Shown here one piece after another: positions 1 through 8,701 of a stretch of DNA of 49,770 nt. The number at the start of each line of letters is the position of its first letter. Within the stretch, counting starts at the first letter, position 1. Origin of the DNA: Rhodospirillaceae bacterium (GTDB lineage: Bacteria; Pseudomonadota; Alphaproteobacteria; Rhodospirillales; Casp-alpha2); contig JABIPG010000028.1 in assembly GCA_018698795.1 (NCBI GenBank), positions 1-49,770 on the forward strand, read 5' to 3'. The notes beneath the pieces were generated by a model. The model had not been told where the DNA came from, made no database searches, and saw nothing but the letters and a program-made list of their open reading frames with translations. The translations under genes were made by a program, and so were the position numbers.

Positions 1-1178
1 AGCTTGATCGAACCAGCCACTTGCTTCATGGCCTTGATCTGGGCTGCGGAACCCACGCGAGACACCGACAGACCGACGTTCACCGCCGGACGGATGCCTT
101 TGTAGAACAATTCCGTTTCCAGGAAGATCTGGCCATCGGTGATCGAGATCACGTTGGTCGGGATATAGGCCGACACGTCACCGGCCTGGGTTTCAATGAC
201 CGGCAATGCGGTCAAGGAGCCAGCGCCCAAATCGTCGTTCATTTTGGCAGCGCGTTCCAGCAAGCGAGAGTGCAGGTAGAAGACGTCACCCGGATAGGCT
301 TCGCGGCCCGGCGGGCGACGCAGCAACAGCGACATCTGCCGGTAGGCGACGGCCTGCTTGGAAAGATCATCGTAGAAGATAACCGCGTGCATGCCGTTAT
401 CGCGGAAAAACTCGCCCATGGTGCAACCCGTGTAGGGTGCGAGGAACTGCAGCGGCGCGGGTTCAGACGCGGTAGATGCGACGACGACCGAATACTTCAT
501 GGCGTCGTAATCATCGAGGGTCTTCACCAACTGCGCCACGGTGGAGCGTTTCTGGCCGACGGCGACGTAGATGCAGTAGAGCTTCTCCGATTCGTCGTCG
601 GTGGCTTCGTTCACCGTTTTCTGATTGAGGATGGTATCGATGATGACGGCGGTTTTTCCGGTCTGGCGGTCACCGATGATCAGTTCGCGCTGGCCACGGC
701 CAACCGGGATCAATGAATCGATGGCCTTGAGGCCGGTCTGCACCGGTTCGTGCACCGATTTCCGCGGGATGATGCCCGGCGCCTTGACCTCGACGCGCAT
801 ACGCTTGGCGTCTTCGATCGGGCCCTTGCCGTCAATGGGGTTGCCTAGCGCGTCAACGACGCGGCCCAGCAGCCCTTTACCGACCGGCACATCCACGATG
901 TCGCCGGTCCGCTTGACGGTGTCGCCTTCGCGGATGGTACGGTCATCGCCGAAAATAACGATACCGACGTTGTCGTTCTCGAGGTTCAGGGCCATGCCCT
1001 TGATGCCCCCAGGGAACTCAACCATTTCACCAGCCTGAACGTTGTCCAGGCCATGGACGCGGGCGATACCATCACCCACCGATAGAACCTGACCAACTTC
1101 TGCGACTTCGGCTTCTGAGCCGAAACCAGCAATCTGTTTCTTCAGGATAGCGGAAATTTCCGCGGCACGGATATCCAT
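1..1178 (-). CDS. atpA: F1F0 ATP synthase alpha subunit (3' part cut by window edge)
   Basis: Alpha subunit of the F1 catalytic head, which carries the non-catalytic nucleotide sites and interleaves with beta subunits on the cytoplasmic face of the membrane. I translated the minus strand from the ATG at 1178; about 392 residues are visible before the left edge, out of roughly 510 usual for the family. It opens [16 protein letters not shown], and the Walker A motif GDRQTGKT is at residues 169-176. Later blocks such as [14 protein letters not shown] and [23 protein letters not shown]-like sequence (here with TALPVIE) are typical of alpha. Its ATG shares one base with the TAA of atpH (TAATG), so the two are translationally coupled. 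The atpH-atpA order, with F0 genes not adjacent upstream, is the alphaproteobacterial arrangement. Confidence 0.97.
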   Translation of the reverse strand, partial: MDIRAAEISAILKKQIAGFGSEAEVAEVGQVLSVGDGIARVHGLDNVQAGEMVEFPGGIKGMALNLENDNVGIVIFGDDRTIREGDTVKRTGDIVDVPVGKGLLGRVVDALGNPIDGKGPIEDAKRMRVEVKAPGIIPRKSVHEPVQTGLKAIDSLIPVGRGQRELIIGDRQTGKTAVIIDTILNQKTVNEATDDESEKLYCIYVAVGQKRSTVAQLVKTLDDYDAMKYSVVVASTASEPAPLQFLAPYTGCTMGEFFRDNGMHAVIFYDDLSKQAVAYRQMSLLLRRPPGREAYPGDVFYLHSRLLERAAKMNDDLGAGSLTALPVIETQAGDVSAYIPTNVISITDGQIFLETELFYKGIRPAVNVGLSVSRVGSAAQIKAMKQVAGSIK

Positions 1179-1738
1179 TATCCAACCCCTTTCATGGCGA
1201 GACGGAGCCCTGCGAGCTTCGTCTTCAATGACGTGTCAACCATACGAGACCCAACCTTTACGACCAGGCCACCGAGTAATGTTTCATCCACTTTGGCATC
1301 AATGGTGACTTTTGTCCCCACGGCCTGTTTTAGTGAATCCGTAATGGCTTGCTGCTGTGCATCTGAAAGCGGCTTCGCGGAGACCACCTCGGCGGTGGCT
1401 TCGCCGCGGCGCTGAGCCAGCAGGGCCAAATATCCTTTGATCATGCCGGGCAGCGAGAACAGCCGGCGGTTTTTAATGACGACCCCGATAAAATTGCGGG
1501 TCAAATCACCGATGCCAGCCTGTTCGAGCAGCGCCTGCATGGCTTTGAGTTGGTCGTCCTTGGAAATGACGGGAGAGCGGATCAACCGGTTCAGGTCGTC
1601 GCTCTCGTCAAGCATGGCGCCGATGGTCGAGAGATTCTCGGCCACTTGGTCGAGTTGCTTCTCTTCATCCGCCAGTTCGAATAGCGCCGTTGCATAGCGG
1701 CCAGAAAGGCCGGTGGCGCCTGATACATTCGATGACAC
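1178..1738 (-). CDS. atpH: F1F0 ATP synthase delta subunit
   Basis: Delta subunit (OSCP equivalent), which ties the F1 head to the peripheral stalk. The 186-residue protein is the normal family length. It has the N-terminal helical block [15 protein letters not shown] and the C-terminal signature [25 protein letters not shown], which is diagnostic for this subunit. It is the first gene of the visible F1 operon and overlaps atpA by one base. The 189-bp gap upstream to priA must hold the operon leader. That leader contains a short hairpin (CTACCG at 1772-1777 with CGGTAG at 1785-1790) about 35 bases before the start codon. I saw no convincing sigma70 promoter there. Confidence 0.97.
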   Translation of the reverse strand: MSSNVSGATGLSGRYATALFELADEEKQLDQVAENLSTIGAMLDESDDLNRLIRSPVISKDDQLKAMQALLEQAGIGDLTRNFIGVVIKNRRLFSLPGMIKGYLALLAQRRGEATAEVVSAKPLSDAQQQAITDSLKQAVGTKVTIDAKVDETLLGGLVVKVGSRMVDTSLKTKLAGLRLAMKGVG

Positions 1739-1927
1739 AGGGACTATCCTCGTCCGTTATTCTTAAATTTTCTACCGAAGGCTCCGGTAGACGCTTTGCC
1801 AACGCATTCCCTCGTCGAAAGCGGGCTTTTCCTACCATACTCGATCCGGCCATGCAACACGCCGCGCCTGTGGAAATCACACCCATAAAATAATGTATGA
1901 AATCAATGTTCTACGATGTGCCATCGG

Positions 1928-4135
1928 TTACATAAAACTATACGGATCGATATCGATTTGCACCCTGACTTTGTTCGGCCAACGGGCGCGTGCGAGCCAG
2001 CTGCGAATCACCGGCTGAATTTGCACATTTCGGCCCGCCATTAACAGAAATCGACGGCGGTGACGACCGCGCAACATCGCAATTGGGGCCGGTGCCGGGC
2101 CCAGCACTTGGACGTCGGGTGCGTTGGGCGCGGTTCGGCCCAGACCCGCCGCACCGTCGTCGACGGCGCGCTCATCCTCGCCCGAGACAATCAGCGCGGC
2201 CAATCTGCCGTAGGGTGGCATGCCGGTGGCCTCGCGCGCACTGATTTCGGCCGATACGAACGCCTCGCGCTCGCCGCTGGCGAGTGCCTGCATCACCGGG
2301 TGCGCTATTGTATAGGTCTGCAGGCAGACCGTGCCCGGGCGTTCACCGCGCCCGGCACGTCCCGCCACCTGGTACAAAAGCTGGTAGGTGCGTTCGGCGG
2401 CGCGCAGGTCGCCGCCCTGAAGGCCCAAGTCCGCATCAATGGCGCCGACCAGCGTCAGCATCGGGAAGTGGTAGCCCTTAGCAACGATCTGGGTGCCGAT
2501 AACGATATCAATCTGATGCGTCTCGATCTGCTCCACTAGATGCGCGGCGGCCTTGGGCGAATGGATGTTGTCACTGGCGGCGATCAGCGTGCGAGCATCG
2601 GGGAACAGCGTGTTCACTTCTTCCAATAGCCGCTCTACGCCTGGGCCGCAGGGCACAAGGGTGTCGGGTTTTTCACACGACGGGCAGATTTCCGGCAGCG
2701 GCAGTTGGAACCCGCAATGGTGACATTGCAGCCGGTGCGCCAGGCGGTGTTCCACCAGCCACGCCGTGCATCGCGGACACTTGAAGCGATGCCCGCAGGT
2801 ACGGCACAGCGTCAACGGTGCGTAGCCCCGGCGATTGAGAAACAGCAAAGCCTGCTCGCCGGCGTCTAGGGTTTTGGTCAACTTTTCCAGCAGCACCGGC
2901 GACAGCCAATGGCCGCGCGGCGGTGGCGCTTTCAACATGTCCACCAATTCGACACTTGGCAGTGACGCGCCGCCGTGCCGTGCGGGCAGTTGCAATTCCG
3001 TGTAACGCCCGCGCCGAACATTGACGACGGTTTCCAGTGACGGCGTGGCGGAAACCAGTGCGATCGGAATGTCGCTCAGCTGCGCGCGCACCACGGCCAT
3101 GTCGCGGGCATTATATATGACACCCTCTTCTTGCTTGAAGGCGCCCTCGTGTTCTTCGTCGACGACAATCAGCCCCAAGTCCGGGTACGGCAAAAACAAG
3201 GCTGATCGCGCGCCGACCACGACACCCGCCTTTCCCTCCGCCACAGCGCGCCAGGTGGCGCGGCGCTGGCCTTGCGTCAAGTCCGAGTGCCATTCCGCCG
3301 GTGGGTGGCCAAACCGCGCCCGGAAACGCTCCATCCATTGGGCGCTGAGCGCGATCTCCGGCAACAACACCAGCACCTGTTTGCCCTGTCTGAGTGCCGC
3401 CGCCACGGCATGGAAATATACCTCGGTCTTGCCCGCACCCGGCACCCCGTCCAGCAGTGTCACCGCGAAACCGCCCGCAGATGTATCCGCCGCAAGCTTT
3501 TCCGCCGCCTTGTTCTGGTCGTCGGAAAGTGTCGGGCCAGGGTGGTCCGGGTCGGGTGTTGGCGGCAATACAACAGGAGCCAGTGAGATTGGTTGCAATG
3601 CACCGGCCTCGGCCATGCCTTTGATCACGCCGGGCGTGACGCCGGCTTCGCGCGCCAATTCGGCGGCGATGCGGGGCGGGCCGTCTTGCAAGGTCGCCAA
3701 CACCCGTTCGCGCGCAGGCGTCATGCGCAGATCCTCCGGCACTGGTTGGGTAGTGAGATAGCCGGTCATTGGTTTCGGCGGGTCGAGAGCATCAGGGACG
3801 CTCATGGCCATTTTCAAGACACTGCCCATTGATTGCAGCGCGTATCCGGATACCCAGTCGACGAACTTGAGGCTGATCTCGGGCAACGGCGCGCAGTCGT
3901 GGCGGTACAGCACGGCCTTGATCCGCTTGGGCTCGATATCGCCCGCGCCCGCGCCCCACACAACGCCCGACACCTGTCGGTTGCCCAAGGGCACACGCAC
4001 GAAGTCACCACGCTTCAGATGCAGATCCGCCGGCACTTTATAGTCGTAGGCTTCGCTCAACGGCAGCGGCAGGCGTACGGACACCAACGCGCCGGGAGCG
4101 AAGGATAAATCGGGATCAGGAGCAGGTGCGGTCAT
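1928..4135 (-). CDS. priA: Primosomal replication restart helicase PriA
   Basis: Superfamily 2 3'-5' DNA helicase that recognises abandoned forks and reloads the replisome. The start is taken at the ATG at 4135 (MTAPAPDPDLSF), giving 735 residues. The frame stays open 48 codons further, but that stretch is low-quality sequence and crosses the promoter of the divergent gene. Seen: an N-terminal DNA-binding domain, Walker A GVPGAGKT at about residues 230-237, the DEEH box at 326-329, and a zinc-binding insert with eight cysteines (444, 447, 453, 456, 471, 474, 484, 487) in four CxxC pairs. The C-terminal helicase motif VAGRAGRGERPG follows. priA next to atpH is common in alphaproteobacteria. 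Confidence 0.96.
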   Translation of the reverse strand: MTAPAPDPDLSFAPGALVSVRLPLPLSEAYDYKVPADLHLKRGDFVRVPLGNRQVSGVVWGAGAGDIEPKRIKAVLYRHDCAPLPEISLKFVDWVSGYALQSMGSVLKMAMSVPDALDPPKPMTGYLTTQPVPEDLRMTPARERVLATLQDGPPRIAAELAREAGVTPGVIKGMAEAGALQPISLAPVVLPPTPDPDHPGPTLSDDQNKAAEKLAADTSAGGFAVTLLDGVPGAGKTEVYFHAVAAALRQGKQVLVLLPEIALSAQWMERFRARFGHPPAEWHSDLTQGQRRATWRAVAEGKAGVVVGARSALFLPYPDLGLIVVDEEHEGAFKQEEGVIYNARDMAVVRAQLSDIPIALVSATPSLETVVNVRRGRYTELQLPARHGGASLPSVELVDMLKAPPPRGHWLSPVLLEKLTKTLDAGEQALLFLNRRGYAPLTLCRTCGHRFKCPRCTAWLVEHRLAHRLQCHHCGFQLPLPEICPSCEKPDTLVPCGPGVERLLEEVNTLFPDARTLIAASDNIHSPKAAAHLVEQIETHQIDIVIGTQIVAKGYHFPMLTLVGAIDADLGLQGGDLRAAERTYQLLYQVAGRAGRGERPGTVCLQTYTIAHPVMQALASGEREAFVSAEISAREATGMPPYGRLAALIVSGEDERAVDDGAAGLGRTAPNAPDVQVLGPAPAPIAMLRGRHRRRFLLMAGRNVQIQPVIRSWLARARWPNKVRVQIDIDPYSFM

Positions 4136-4182
4136 GCGGGCAGGTTTTTTCTTTTGCCAGGGTAGTCTTGGGGCGATCCAGG

Positions 4183-4188
4183 TATAAT
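4183..4188 (+). promoter_or_regulatory. Candidate -10 box for the DUF484-xerC operon
   Basis: A perfect TATAAT lies 66 bases before the ATG at 4255, inside the 119-bp divergent gap to priA. No good -35 hexamer is found at 16-18 bp (GGGTAG occupies that place; TTGCCA at 4154-4159 is 23 bp away). The promoter is therefore plausible but may be weak or activator-dependent. Confidence 0.4.
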
Positions 4189-4254
4189 AGGGCGATTCGC
4201 TGGCGTGGCGAGCCCCGGCAATGCCGTAGAAATGAGACAGGTAAGGAATGCACC

Positions 4255-4998
4255 ATGAGCGACCCGGTTTCGACCGCACCGGATGTATCCGAAGACGAGG
4301 TTGATGAAGCCGCCGTTCTGGCCTTTTTGGCGCGCAACCCCGACTTCCTTGCCAGCCATCCGGATGTGCTGGCGGGCATGGCCGCGCCTGGGCGCTGGTC
4401 GGGTGATGGTGTCGTGGATATGCAGCAATTTCTGATCAATCGCCGCGAATCGGAAATGGACGAGCTTCGTGACGCAGCCCAGGACGTCATTGAGACCAGC
4501 CGCTCCAACATGTCGGTGCAGACCCGCACGCACGGCGCGGTACTTAGTCTATTGAATGCGCGTGCGTGGGAAGATGTGCTGCGCGTCGTGACCCAGGATT
4601 GGCCGTTGCTGCTCGATGTGGATGCGGTTTCGCTGGGATTCGAAGTGGCGCCCGGCCCCGGTGATCGCCTAGGTGAACGCCCGGATGAACGACTCATGCA
4701 AAACGATATCCGCCAATTGCCTGCCGGTTATGTTGATCGGGTGCTTGAGGGCGATTCGGAAGTTGCGCTGTTTCGCCAGATCAGCGACGACGGCACGCTG
4801 TTTGCCGCCGCCGCCGGCCTTGTGAACTCCGCCGCTTTGGCGCGCATCCATGCCGGCCCCGGTTGGCCGACGGGCATGCTGGCGTTGGGCGGGCGTGTCG
4901 ATACGTTCCGTCCCGGGCAGGGTACGGAATTGCTGAGTTTCCTGAGCCGGGTTCTGGAATCGTGTCTGGCGCGATTGATGGAAGCCGAGCAGGGGTGA
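4255..4998 (+). CDS. DUF484 family GAF-like protein
   Basis: 247-residue cytoplasmic protein of the DUF484 family. Family members sit next to xerC in many proteobacteria and have a GAF-like fold; no biochemical role is firmly known. Seen: the family N-terminus VLAFLARNPDFLASHPDVLAGM at about residues 22-43, which I recognise as the DUF484 hallmark, followed by a coiled region and a GAF-like C-terminal half. The start at 4255 is preferred because GTAAGGAATG supplies a Shine-Dalgarno. The 43-codon upward extension of the frame is arginine-rich and overlaps the promoter. It ends 18 bases before the xerC start, so both are likely one transcript. Confidence 0.85.
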   Translation: MSDPVSTAPDVSEDEVDEAAVLAFLARNPDFLASHPDVLAGMAAPGRWSGDGVVDMQQFLINRRESEMDELRDAAQDVIETSRSNMSVQTRTHGAVLSLLNARAWEDVLRVVTQDWPLLLDVDAVSLGFEVAPGPGDRLGERPDERLMQNDIRQLPAGYVDRVLEGDSEVALFRQISDDGTLFAAAAGLVNSAALARIHAGPGWPTGMLALGGRVDTFRPGQGTELLSFLSRVLESCLARLMEAEQG

Positions 4999-5016
4999 TC
5001 CAAGGAGGATGATGAG

Positions 5017-5970
5017 GTGACACCTGCGCCCACTGAGCCGGGCCTCAAGGCCGCCATGGATCAGTGGTGGGATTGGCTGCGGCATGAAAAACGCGCTTCC
5101 GAACATACCGTCACCGGTTATGGCCACGATCTGAACGGCTTTAATCGTTTCCTCACACACCACATCGGCTATCCACCCGGCGTTGGCGATCTGGAAACGT
5201 TGAGCGCATCTGATTTTCGCGCCTTCCTGTCCATGCGCAACAATGAAGGTTTGTCGCGCACCTCGACCGCCAGGGCCGTATCGACACTGCGCGGGTTTTT
5301 CAGATTTTTGGAAAAACGCGGCCTTGCCGCCAACACCGCCATTCACGCGCTGCGCACGCCGAAAGTGCCGAAATCGATCCCGCGCGCCTTGACCGAAGAC
5401 GATGCCGTGCAGGCTGTCGACGCGATCGAAGACTTGGCGCCCGAACCCTGGGTTGGCAAACGCGACAAGGCACTGTTGGCGATTTTATATGGCTGCGGAT
5501 TACGCATCGGCGAGGCTTTGTCGCTCAACCGCGAGCAAATGCTGGCGGCGGATGGCAAGACCGGCACACTGCGGGTGCAGGGTAAGGGCGGCAAAGAGCG
5601 CATCGTGCCGGTGTTGCCCGCCGTTGCGGACATGGTGCGTGATTATCTCGACATTTGCCCGCACGACCCGGGCGCGGAAGGGCCGTTGTTTGTGGGTGCG
5701 CGGGGGAAACGCCTAAATGCTGCCGTGGCGCAAAAGCAGATGCGCCGGGTGCGCCTGGCGCTTGGCCTGCCCGATACCGCTACGCCGCACGCCATGCGCC
5801 ACAGCTTTGCAACGCATTTGTTGGCCGGCGGCGGTGATCTCCGCACTATCCAAGAACTATTGGGTCACGCGTCGCTTTCGACAACGCAGCGTTACGCCGA
5901 TGTCGATTCAGCGCACCTGCAGTCCGTGTATGAACTGGCGCATCCGCGCGCCCGGCGAAGTCGCTCCTAA
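5017..5970 (+). CDS. xerC: Tyrosine recombinase XerC
   Basis: Site-specific tyrosine recombinase. XerC works with XerD at dif in the terminus to resolve chromosome dimers. The 317-residue protein has an N-terminal SAM-like core-binding domain (about 12-105) and a C-terminal catalytic domain. All catalytic residues are visible: Arg163 (GCGLRIGEAL), Lys190 (QGKGGKERIV), His258 and Arg261 (HAMRHSFATHLL), His284 (LGHASLSTTQRY) and nucleophile Tyr293. The start is a GTG at 5017 with a very strong AAGGAGG at 5002-5008. Linkage with a DUF484 gene supports XerC rather than XerD or an integrase; no attachment site or phage gene is nearby. Confidence 0.92.
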   Translation: MTPAPTEPGLKAAMDQWWDWLRHEKRASEHTVTGYGHDLNGFNRFLTHHIGYPPGVGDLETLSASDFRAFLSMRNNEGLSRTSTARAVSTLRGFFRFLEKRGLAANTAIHALRTPKVPKSIPRALTEDDAVQAVDAIEDLAPEPWVGKRDKALLAILYGCGLRIGEALSLNREQMLAADGKTGTLRVQGKGGKERIVPVLPAVADMVRDYLDICPHDPGAEGPLFVGARGKRLNAAVAQKQMRRVRLALGLPDTATPHAMRHSFATHLLAGGGDLRTIQELLGHASLSTTQRYADVDSAHLQSVYELAHPRARRSRS

Positions 5971-5982
5971 GTCCAGTGGGAT

Positions 5983-6267
5983 TTACTTGAACTCGACCTC
6001 GACGAATACGAACTCATAATCGTTGGCGTTGATGACATCGTGCTCGACGCCGGTCTCACGAAAATAGGGGATTCCCTCGGTCAATTCAGCGAAGGTTTCG
6101 GCGCCGTCGCCGTCGATGAGCTTCAGCCTACCGGTGGTGCGCGGGACGACGACGTAGTCGTACTCGTGGCGATGAAACCCGGTCGCGGCACCTGGTTGGA
6201 ACCGCCATTCGGTAACCCGCGTGCGGTCGTTGTCGATCAGGAGTGTGGACGTCGCGTTTGTGCTCAT
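5983..6267 (-). CDS. Small single-domain cupin
   Basis: 94-residue cupin. The beta-barrel motif GFHRHEYDYVVVPRTTGRLKLID at about residues 30-52 gives metal ligand candidates His32, His34 and Glu35-like positions, and GVEHDVIN supplies a later His76. The protein is cytoplasmic (no signal peptide). The start is the ATG at 6267; the frame extends far upstream only as a shadow of the MFS gene. It begins 23 bases after the MFS stop, so it is the last gene of a permease-MFS-cupin transcript. The function is unknown. A role in binding or sensing the exported compound is an inference from position only. Confidence 0.8.
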   Translation of the reverse strand: MSTNATSTLLIDNDRTRVTEWRFQPGAATGFHRHEYDYVVVPRTTGRLKLIDGDGAETFAELTEGIPYFRETGVEHDVINANDYEFVFVEVEFK

Positions 6268-6290
6268 GGGTGATCCTCTTATTTCAAATT

Positions 6291-7523
6291 CTATCGTTTG
6301 CGCAGGAGATAAAGAAATACCGGCCCCAGTGCCGCCACCGCTGCCGCCATGCCGAACGCCCATACCCAAGAGCCGATGGTGTCGCCGCCGATCCCTGTCG
6401 GGCTGGAGATATCGAGCATAGCCCCGAACGCCAAGGGGCCCAAAAATGACCCCGTGAAACCGATGCAGGCATGTACGGCCAATGTGGCTCCCTTGTAGCC
6501 GGGCGGCGCTTCGGCGACGGCGCCGGCGGTAATGGACGATGAATCGCCGGTGATCAAAACACCATAGGCAATGACCGCGATGGTGATCACCCAAAGCGGC
6601 GCATCCAGCATAAATCCGAGGCCCACGGCAAACAGCGCCGATGTCCACATAATCAGCGTGATCGCCCGATGGCGGCCAATGCGCCGGGCCATTTCGTTGC
6701 CCAACACGCTGGCCGGCAGACCGACGACATTGGACGCGGCGGCAATGGCGGTGGCGGCGATGACCAAACTCTCGCCAGGATGGCGGGTCAGGGCGAAGGC
6801 CAGATACGCCACCACCCAGGACCGGAAGGCGAACAGCTCGAAATTGTGCACCGTGTAGGCAAGCACATAACCCATGGCTGGGCGGCAGCGAAATACCGGG
6901 CGGAAATCCAACAGATGCGTCGTCGGCTGTGCGTGTTGCGCCGCATTCTGGCGCGGCAGGATTGCGGCCATGTACGCAAGTGCCAGCAACGGCCCAATGC
7001 CCAAAATAGTAAACGCCCATCGCCAGTCCCAAAGCTCGGCCAGTTCACCGGCTAGAAAGTACGACAGCGACATGCCGATACCGAAGCTTGATGTATAGAA
7101 CGCCACGGATCGGCTGTGATCGGCGCCGGGGTTAATGCGCTCCAGCTGGTCGGTGAGCAGCTTGAGCCCCGGCATGTAGGTGCCGGCGAGGCCGATGCCG
7201 CTGAGCAGTCGAAATACCAATGCGGTCCAGAACCCATCGGCGAAGAAAGCGTAGCCCAAGGTGGCGAAACCCGACAAAGCCATGCAAACAAAATAAATGC
7301 TGTGCGCCGGTCGGCGATCCGTGAGCGTAAACAAAAACGGCACCGCCAGCAGATAGCCCAGATAATAAGTACCGTTGAGCCAGCCCGCGTCGGTTTTCGA
7401 CAGCGACCATTCATTGATGAAGGTGGGCAGCAGCGCCGGCACGGCGGCAACGCTGAGCATGCTGAGAACTTCCGCCGAACAAATCGTCGCTAAAATGGCA
7501 CGCGGCGATTTCGGCGGCGTCAT
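6291..7523 (-). CDS. Major facilitator superfamily transporter
   Basis: 410-residue inner-membrane protein with about twelve hydrophobic segments and the MFS layout of two six-helix halves. The start is the ATG at 7523 (MTPPKSPRAILATICSAEVL). It overlaps the TGA of the upstream permease as ATGA, so translation is coupled. The frame is open above 7523, but that part is shadow of the permease. The motif between helices 2 and 3 is LTDRRPAHSIYF, a degenerate form of the usual GxLaDrxGrr. The substrate cannot be read from sequence. Pairing with a CSCG-type permease suggests both act on the same or related toxic solutes, which is inference. Confidence 0.85.
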   Translation of the reverse strand: MTPPKSPRAILATICSAEVLSMLSVAAVPALLPTFINEWSLSKTDAGWLNGTYYLGYLLAVPFLFTLTDRRPAHSIYFVCMALSGFATLGYAFFADGFWTALVFRLLSGIGLAGTYMPGLKLLTDQLERINPGADHSRSVAFYTSSFGIGMSLSYFLAGELAELWDWRWAFTILGIGPLLALAYMAAILPRQNAAQHAQPTTHLLDFRPVFRCRPAMGYVLAYTVHNFELFAFRSWVVAYLAFALTRHPGESLVIAATAIAAASNVVGLPASVLGNEMARRIGRHRAITLIMWTSALFAVGLGFMLDAPLWVITIAVIAYGVLITGDSSSITAGAVAEAPPGYKGATLAVHACIGFTGSFLGPLAFGAMLDISSPTGIGGDTIGSWVWAFGMAAAVAALGPVFLYLLRKR

Positions 7524-8569
7524 CCGGCGTAGAGTTGGAACAACAAGCCGGCCGATGTGGCACCGGTGACCGCGAGCACGAGGTACCAAGCAAACATCGG
7601 CGGGCGCACCAGCGCGAACACGGCGACGGCGGCGGGCATGGAGGTCACTGCGCCGGCCACCAAAAAGGCCATGCCGGCACCGGGCGCAACGCCCATTTCC
7701 AGCAAGCCCTGGATCAGCGGCAGAGCAGCGAAGCCGTTCAGGTACGCCGGCACACCGGTAAGCACCGCGATCGGAATCGCCCAGGCACTGTCCGAGCCCA
7801 AGAATTGCGCAATGGATTCCGCCGGCACATACTTGATCATCAGGCTTTCCAGCAAGAACGCCAGCGCCAGCCATTTCAGCAAGAACAACGTTGTGTCCCA
7901 CATCTCGCCGGTGAAGGCTTGGCGACGTTCGGTTTCCGGCCAGAATTTCCACATCACGGTTTTCGGCGAAGCAACACTTTTGGTGGCGCAGCAGCCGGGG
8001 CTGGCTTCGGGGCGCAACGGATTGGCAAAAGCGCCCTTGGCCATGACCAGTCGGGTCATGAATCCGCCGTAAAGCCCGATGGCGACGGCGAAGACAGTCA
8101 AGCCGATGGCGAACTCAAGTCCGAGCGTACCGGTGGCCAGGAAAAACTTGGCCGGGTCCATCAACGGTGACGCCAACCAAAACGCCATCACGGCCGGCAG
8201 AGGGACGCCCATGGCCAGCAGAGCGGCAATCAGCGGGATAACCCCGCACGAACAAAACGGCGACAAACCGCCGAAAATCGCGGCCACGACAATCATCATC
8301 GTCAGTCGGCCTTCGAAAACCTTGGCGATCAGGCCATCCGCGCCCGATGCCTTGGCGTAGGCCGCAATGGCAATGGCGGCGAGCAGGAACGGCGCGATCT
8401 CAAGCAGGGCTTCGATAACAAACCTAAAGCTCTCGGGAGCCTGCGCCGGCTCGATAGCCGCAATGAGGGCAAAGATGATGGCGACCGCGACCCACGCCTT
8501 GTCGATGGCACCGATCCCATGACCGATGCGTTTGGAAAAATCCGCAGCGCTGAGAACCAAATTCGTCAT
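7520..8569 (-). CDS. Permease of the CSCG-motif (DUF318/YraQ, ArsP-like) family
   Basis: 349-residue inner-membrane permease with about eight to ten hydrophobic segments in two related halves. The conserved first-half motif SPFCSCGVIPLIAALL and the matching second-half PAYLNGFAALPLI are typical of the DUF318/YraQ permeases, a family that includes ArsP-type organoarsenical exporters and SO_0444-type Cu/Zn efflux proteins. The loop between the halves carries a CC pair (SPGCCATKS). The start is the ATG at 8569 with GAGGAATGGG upstream; a start 20 codons higher would fall in the direct-repeat leader. It is the first gene of the operon ending in the cupin. Metal or metalloid efflux is likely by family, but the exact substrate is unknown. 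Confidence 0.85.
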   Translation of the reverse strand: MTNLVLSAADFSKRIGHGIGAIDKAWVAVAIIFALIAAIEPAQAPESFRFVIEALLEIAPFLLAAIAIAAYAKASGADGLIAKVFEGRLTMMIVVAAIFGGLSPFCSCGVIPLIAALLAMGVPLPAVMAFWLASPLMDPAKFFLATGTLGLEFAIGLTVFAVAIGLYGGFMTRLVMAKGAFANPLRPEASPGCCATKSVASPKTVMWKFWPETERRQAFTGEMWDTTLFLLKWLALAFLLESLMIKYVPAESIAQFLGSDSAWAIPIAVLTGVPAYLNGFAALPLIQGLLEMGVAPGAGMAFLVAGAVTSMPAAVAVFALVRPPMFAWYLVLAVTGATSAGLLFQLYAG

Positions 8570-8588
8570 GACCCATTCCTCTATGCTT

Positions 8589-8631
8589 GATCTCGCCCGG
8601 AGGCAAGGCCCGATCTCGCCCGGAGGCAAGG
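8589..8631. repeat. Direct repeat in the permease leader
   Basis: Two perfect copies of GATCTCGCCCGGAGGCAAGG at 8589-8608 and 8612-8631 (period 23). They lie between the predicted transcription start and the permease ATG, so they would be transcribed as 5' leader. On the plus strand each copy contains CCCGGAGG. The function is unknown; it may be a simple tandem duplication or a repeated protein or RNA site. Confidence 0.8.
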
Positions 8632-8646
8632 TGAGGCTTATTAATT

Positions 8647-8675
8647 CTATTATTCCAGAAATATGGAAATGTCAA
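8647..8675 (-). promoter_or_regulatory. Sigma70-type promoter with operator-like palindrome, permease-MFS-cupin operon
   Basis: On the minus strand TTGACA (8675-8670) is separated by exactly 17 bp from TAATAG (8652-8647). The spacer itself is nearly all palindrome: TTCCATATTTCTGGAA at 8668-8653, with arms TTCCA and TGGAA. A dyad placed between -35 and -10 is how MerR-type activators and many ArsR/TetR-type repressors act. No regulator gene lies beside it, so the regulator, if any, is encoded elsewhere. The predicted transcript start is near 8640, leaving a leader of about 70 bases. Confidence 0.75.
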
Positions 8676-8701
8676 GATGCAAGGCTGATCCGCATGCCGA
8701 T

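Noticed and set aside
21-1038. Plus-strand frames at the left edge
   Set aside because: They are antisense to atpA, which translates cleanly on the minus strand from 1178 with the Walker A motif.
4136-4279. 48-codon N-terminal extension of priA
   Set aside because: It overlaps the promoter and start of the divergent DUF484 gene and has no similarity to the PriA N-terminus.
5017-5970. Phage or integron integrase
   Set aside because: Linkage to DUF484, absence of att-like repeats or phage genes, and length fit chromosomal XerC.
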